From CAYNFH01 sp964396385 (GTDB lineage: Bacteria > Armatimonadota > Chthonomonadetes > Chthonomonadales > CAJBBX01): a DNA stretch of 24,994 nucleotides. The translations under genes were made by a program, and so were the position numbers. A model generated the notes under the pieces. It was not told where the DNA came from, ran no database searches, and was given only the letters and a program-made list of their open reading frames with translations. Location: NCBI GenBank assembly GCA_964396385.1, contig CAYNFH010000082.1, positions 1 to 24,994 of the forward strand, given 5' to 3'. Shown here piece after piece: positions 23,662-24,994 of this stretch (its first letter is position 1; every line of letters begins with the position of its first letter).

Positions 23662-23982
23662 ATGGACGAGAGGTTGAAAACCGGGCTGCTGTCCGCGGTC
23701 GTAGTGGCCCTCGTCGTTGTTGCGGCGATTATCGGATTCAGGACTCTTAAGGGGAAGTCAGAGCCTACTATATCCGCGGACTACCTGCGCATGCCGCCGG
23801 ATCAGCGACAGAAGGTAGTGGATGACATGGAGAGGAAGCGGCGGGCCGTCGGCAAGCCCGCCCTCCTCCACCTGCCGGAAGACCCACCCGGCTTCCCGCC
23901 GCCGGGAGGCCAGCGGGCGGCTTCCGCCTCGGGGCGCCGCGCATATACACGCCCAACGGGCTATACGCGGCCAATGCGCTAG
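23662..23982 (+). CDS. Small single-pass membrane protein with proline-rich tail
   Basis: The 106-residue protein has a short charged N terminus (MDERLKTG), one transmembrane helix (about residues 9-28, LLSAVVVALVVVAAIIGF), a helical charged segment (LRMPPDQRQKVVDDMERKRR) and a Pro/Gly/Arg-rich tail with two YTRP repeats. The ATG has a strong GGAAGGAG ribosome-binding site, and it lies 16 nt after DUF1559 copy 3, so it is its probable operon partner; a strong terminator follows. No family is recognised. It may be a helper or interaction partner of the pseudopilin-like protein. Confidence 0.78.
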   Translation: MDERLKTGLLSAVVVALVVVAAIIGFRTLKGKSEPTISADYLRMPPDQRQKVVDDMERKRRAVGKPALLHLPEDPPGFPPPGGQRAASASGRRAYTRPTGYTRPMR

Positions 23983-24034
23983 CGGCTCCGGTCTTCTCTC
24001 GTTCCAGGGCGAATCAACGATAGGCGCAGCCCGT

Positions 24035-24050
24035 AGGACCTTGCGGTCCT
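24035..24050 (+). other. Accessory hairpin upstream of the terminator
   Basis: AGGACC (24035-24040) pairs with GGTCCT (24045-24050) around a TTGC loop. It stands 16 nt before the main terminator stem and could help stabilise the 3' end. Confidence 0.45.
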
Positions 24051-24066
24051 GCCACCACATCTATTT

Positions 24067-24102
24067 CAGGCCGCTCGGTCACGACGACCGAGCGGCCTGT
24101 TT
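24067..24102 (+). terminator. Strong intrinsic terminator
   Basis: CAGGCCGCTCGGTC (24067-24080) and GACCGAGCGGCCTG (24086-24099) are a perfect 14-bp inverted repeat with an ACGAC loop, followed by TTT. It ends the DUF1559 copy 3 / small membrane protein transcript. The T tract is short, but the stem is very stable. Confidence 0.85.
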
Positions 24103-24170
24103 GCATGGGCCATCTTTGACGGCCGCGGCGTGCACGGCAAGCGTCTGAAGATGGAAGGCGGGAGAGCCCA

Positions 24171-24338
24171 TCAGGGTTGCTCCGCGAACGTGGGGGTGAA
24201 CAGATACCGCTCGCCGGTATCGGGAAGCACCGCCCCGATCAGCTTGCCGGTATTCTCAGGGCGCTTCGCCACCTGAATCGCTGCCCAGGCCGCCCCGGAG
24301 GAGACGCCCGCCAGGATTCCTTCCTCCCGCACCAGCCG
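24171..24338 (-). pseudogene. cysK: Cysteine synthase (O-acetylserine sulfhydrylase) remnant, C-terminal 55 codons only
   Basis: Read on the minus strand from 24338 to the TGA at 24171, the frame gives RLVREEGILAGVSSGAAWAA and, after a short stretch, KRPENTGKLIGAVLPDTGER followed by YLFTPTFAEQP and stop. This matches the C-terminal end of CysK (the EEGI..G.SSGAA helix and the PDxGERYL end). Full CysK is about 310 residues, so roughly 80% is missing. An in-frame TGA (24341-24339) stands immediately before the homologous part, and the sequence beyond it has no CysK similarity in any minus-strand frame I could read. It is a decayed 5'-deleted copy or a rearrangement or assembly junction. Confidence 0.85.
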
Positions 24339-24415
24339 TCAGTGAACAAGACCCAACAGACGGGCGTCATGTCTCGGAGCAAAGCAGAACATGCCCCCGG
24401 TTGAAAGGCACGGTC

Positions 24416-24868
24416 ATGGTCCTACGGTCACACCTATGGCTGGCCCTTGCGCTCGCCCTTCTCATCGGGGGGGTGGCCGCGCTCGGGGCCGGCGGGAGGG
24501 GTAGCGGCTCCGTCCGGTCTACGGACGCTCAGCCGCCACCGCAGAATGTAGCATCCCGACAGCTTGAGAGCCAGGTTGAGACGGCAAAGAGACAGTCGGC
24601 GCAGGATGGCAGGTACGCCTGCTGCCTGCATCAGGCTTGCTCCTGGTGCATGCTCCACACAGGCCAGTGCCCATGCGCTCTCACAGTCGCCGCGCGCCGG
24701 GCCGCCTGCCGGGAGTGCCACGGGGNNNNNNNNNNCATTCCCGGCATCACCAAAGAGGACGTCCGGAAGATGAGGACCTTCGGCCACCCCGGGCGGAAGG
24801 GGAAGGGCGGTGAGCGGGAGGAGGGCGCCGCTGGGCCGCCTCCGGCTGCGCCGGCGACCTCGCGGTGA
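24416..24868 (+). CDS. Cys-rich secreted protein, interrupted by an assembly gap
   Basis: The reading frame encodes about 150 residues with a signal peptide or anchor (MVLRSHLWLALALALLIGG and onward). A Cys-rich block follows: YACCLHQACSWCMLHTGQCP, CAL, then CRECHG. It then runs into the N gap, continuing after it as IPGITKEDVRKM. The Cys-Cys, CxxC-like and CxC spacing suggests metal binding or disulfides in the envelope, similar to uncharacterised heavy-metal-type Cys-rich proteins. CRECHG resembles a CXXCH heme motif (C-R-E-C-H), so a heme site cannot be excluded. The ATG at 24416 has AAAGG 8 nt upstream. The 10 N are of unknown true length; the frame happens to continue, but this cannot be relied upon. 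It is followed after 17 nt by a DoxX gene. Confidence 0.68.
   Translation: MVLRSHLWLALALALLIGGVAALGAGGRGSGSVRSTDAQPPPQNVASRQLESQVETAKRQSAQDGRYACCLHQACSWCMLHTGQCPCALTVAARRAACRECHGXXXXIPGITKEDVRKMRTFGHPGRKGKGGEREEGAAGPPPAAPATSR
24726..24735. other. Assembly gap (10 N)
   Basis: Ten consecutive N interrupt the Cys-rich gene. This is a scaffold join; the true number and identity of bases is unknown. Confidence 0.99.
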
Positions 24869-24885
24869 GGAAATAGGAGAAGAAT

Positions 24886-24994
24886 ATGACGAAAGTGATT
24901 CCTCCCTACTACACCGGGCGAGCGGCGGCCGGTCTTCTCATCCTCCGACTGATGGCGGGCATCGCCCTCATGTTCCACGGTTGGCCGCTCCTCC
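24886..24994 (+). CDS. DoxX family membrane protein, N-terminal part; runs off window
   Basis: The first 36 codons are visible, with ATAGGAGAAG upstream as a ribosome-binding site. After a short N terminus (MTKVIPPYYTGRAAA) the first helix reads GLLILRLMAGIALMFHGWPL, the characteristic DoxX opening (R...G....HG). DoxX proteins are small four-helix inner-membrane proteins linked in various bacteria to thiosulfate:quinone reduction or to stress redox complexes. It is 17 nt after the Cys-rich gene and probably in one operon with it. The rest lies beyond the window, so the subfamily cannot be assigned. Confidence 0.85.
   Translation, partial: MTKVIPPYYTGRAAAGLLILRLMAGIALMFHGWPLL

Noticed and set aside
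1..24994. tRNA, rRNA, CRISPR array, insertion sequence or prophage
   Set aside because: No cloverleaf, rRNA signature, regularly spaced repeat, transposase or phage gene was recognised on either strand.

Overview
The window is a GC-rich stretch of bacterial chromosome, most likely from an uncultivated member of Armatimonadota or a close planctomycete/verrucomicrobial-type lineage. The clues are a paired DUF1553 and DUF1501 gene, three DUF1559 pseudopilin-like proteins (two with the N-terminal signature AAILFPVFAQAREKAR), a CRTAC1/ASPIC-UnbV protein, and secreted c-type cytochromes. A run of 10 N at 24726-24735 shows that this is a scaffold from a draft or metagenome assembly. The taxonomic call is an inference from gene content.

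Layout. (1) 1-2254, plus strand: the 3' end of a DUF1553 (PSD1) gene, then a DUF1501 Tat-exported protein. The DUF1553 frame carries a GC-rich heptanucleotide repeat. (2) 2346-3188, plus: first DUF1559 protein. (3) 3323-7665, minus: a compact five-gene cluster, in transcription order type-1 copper (cupredoxin) lipoprotein, small outer-membrane beta-barrel, c-type cytochrome with one canonical and one odd heme site, FabF-type ketosynthase, and an NAD-dependent epimerase-like SDR. Two of its junctions are 4-nt start/stop overlaps. (4) 7871-9630, plus: ECF sigma factor, a small translationally coupled membrane protein (possible anti-sigma), and a second DUF1559 protein. (5) 9526-11984, minus: two more secreted diheme cytochromes. 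The first overlaps the second DUF1559 gene tail to tail by 105 bp. (6) 12184-22651, minus: an eight-gene operon-like run with very short gaps or overlaps: TPR membrane protein, CRTAC1/ASPIC-UnbV lipoprotein, phytanoyl-CoA dioxygenase-like protein, sugar ABC permease, solute-binding lipoprotein, second permease, GH2 beta-mannosidase-like enzyme and SDR. No ABC ATPase is present, so a shared one elsewhere is inferred. (7) 22714-24102, plus: a strong sigma-70-type promoter, an 11-bp hairpin at the very start of the transcript, a third DUF1559 gene, a small membrane protein and a strong terminator. (8) 24171-24994: a 5'-deleted remnant of cysteine synthase on the minus strand, then a Cys-rich secreted protein split by the assembly gap and the beginning of a DoxX gene on the plus strand.

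How it fits together (inference): region 6 looks like an uptake and hydrolysis locus for a mannose-containing glycoside, with CRTAC1/TPR and PhyH proteins in the same transcript. Regions 3 and 5 encode a set of envelope electron-transfer proteins around an ECF sigma factor. No tRNA, rRNA, CRISPR array or insertion sequence was recognised, and no gene-free stretch longer than about 300 bases was left unexplained.
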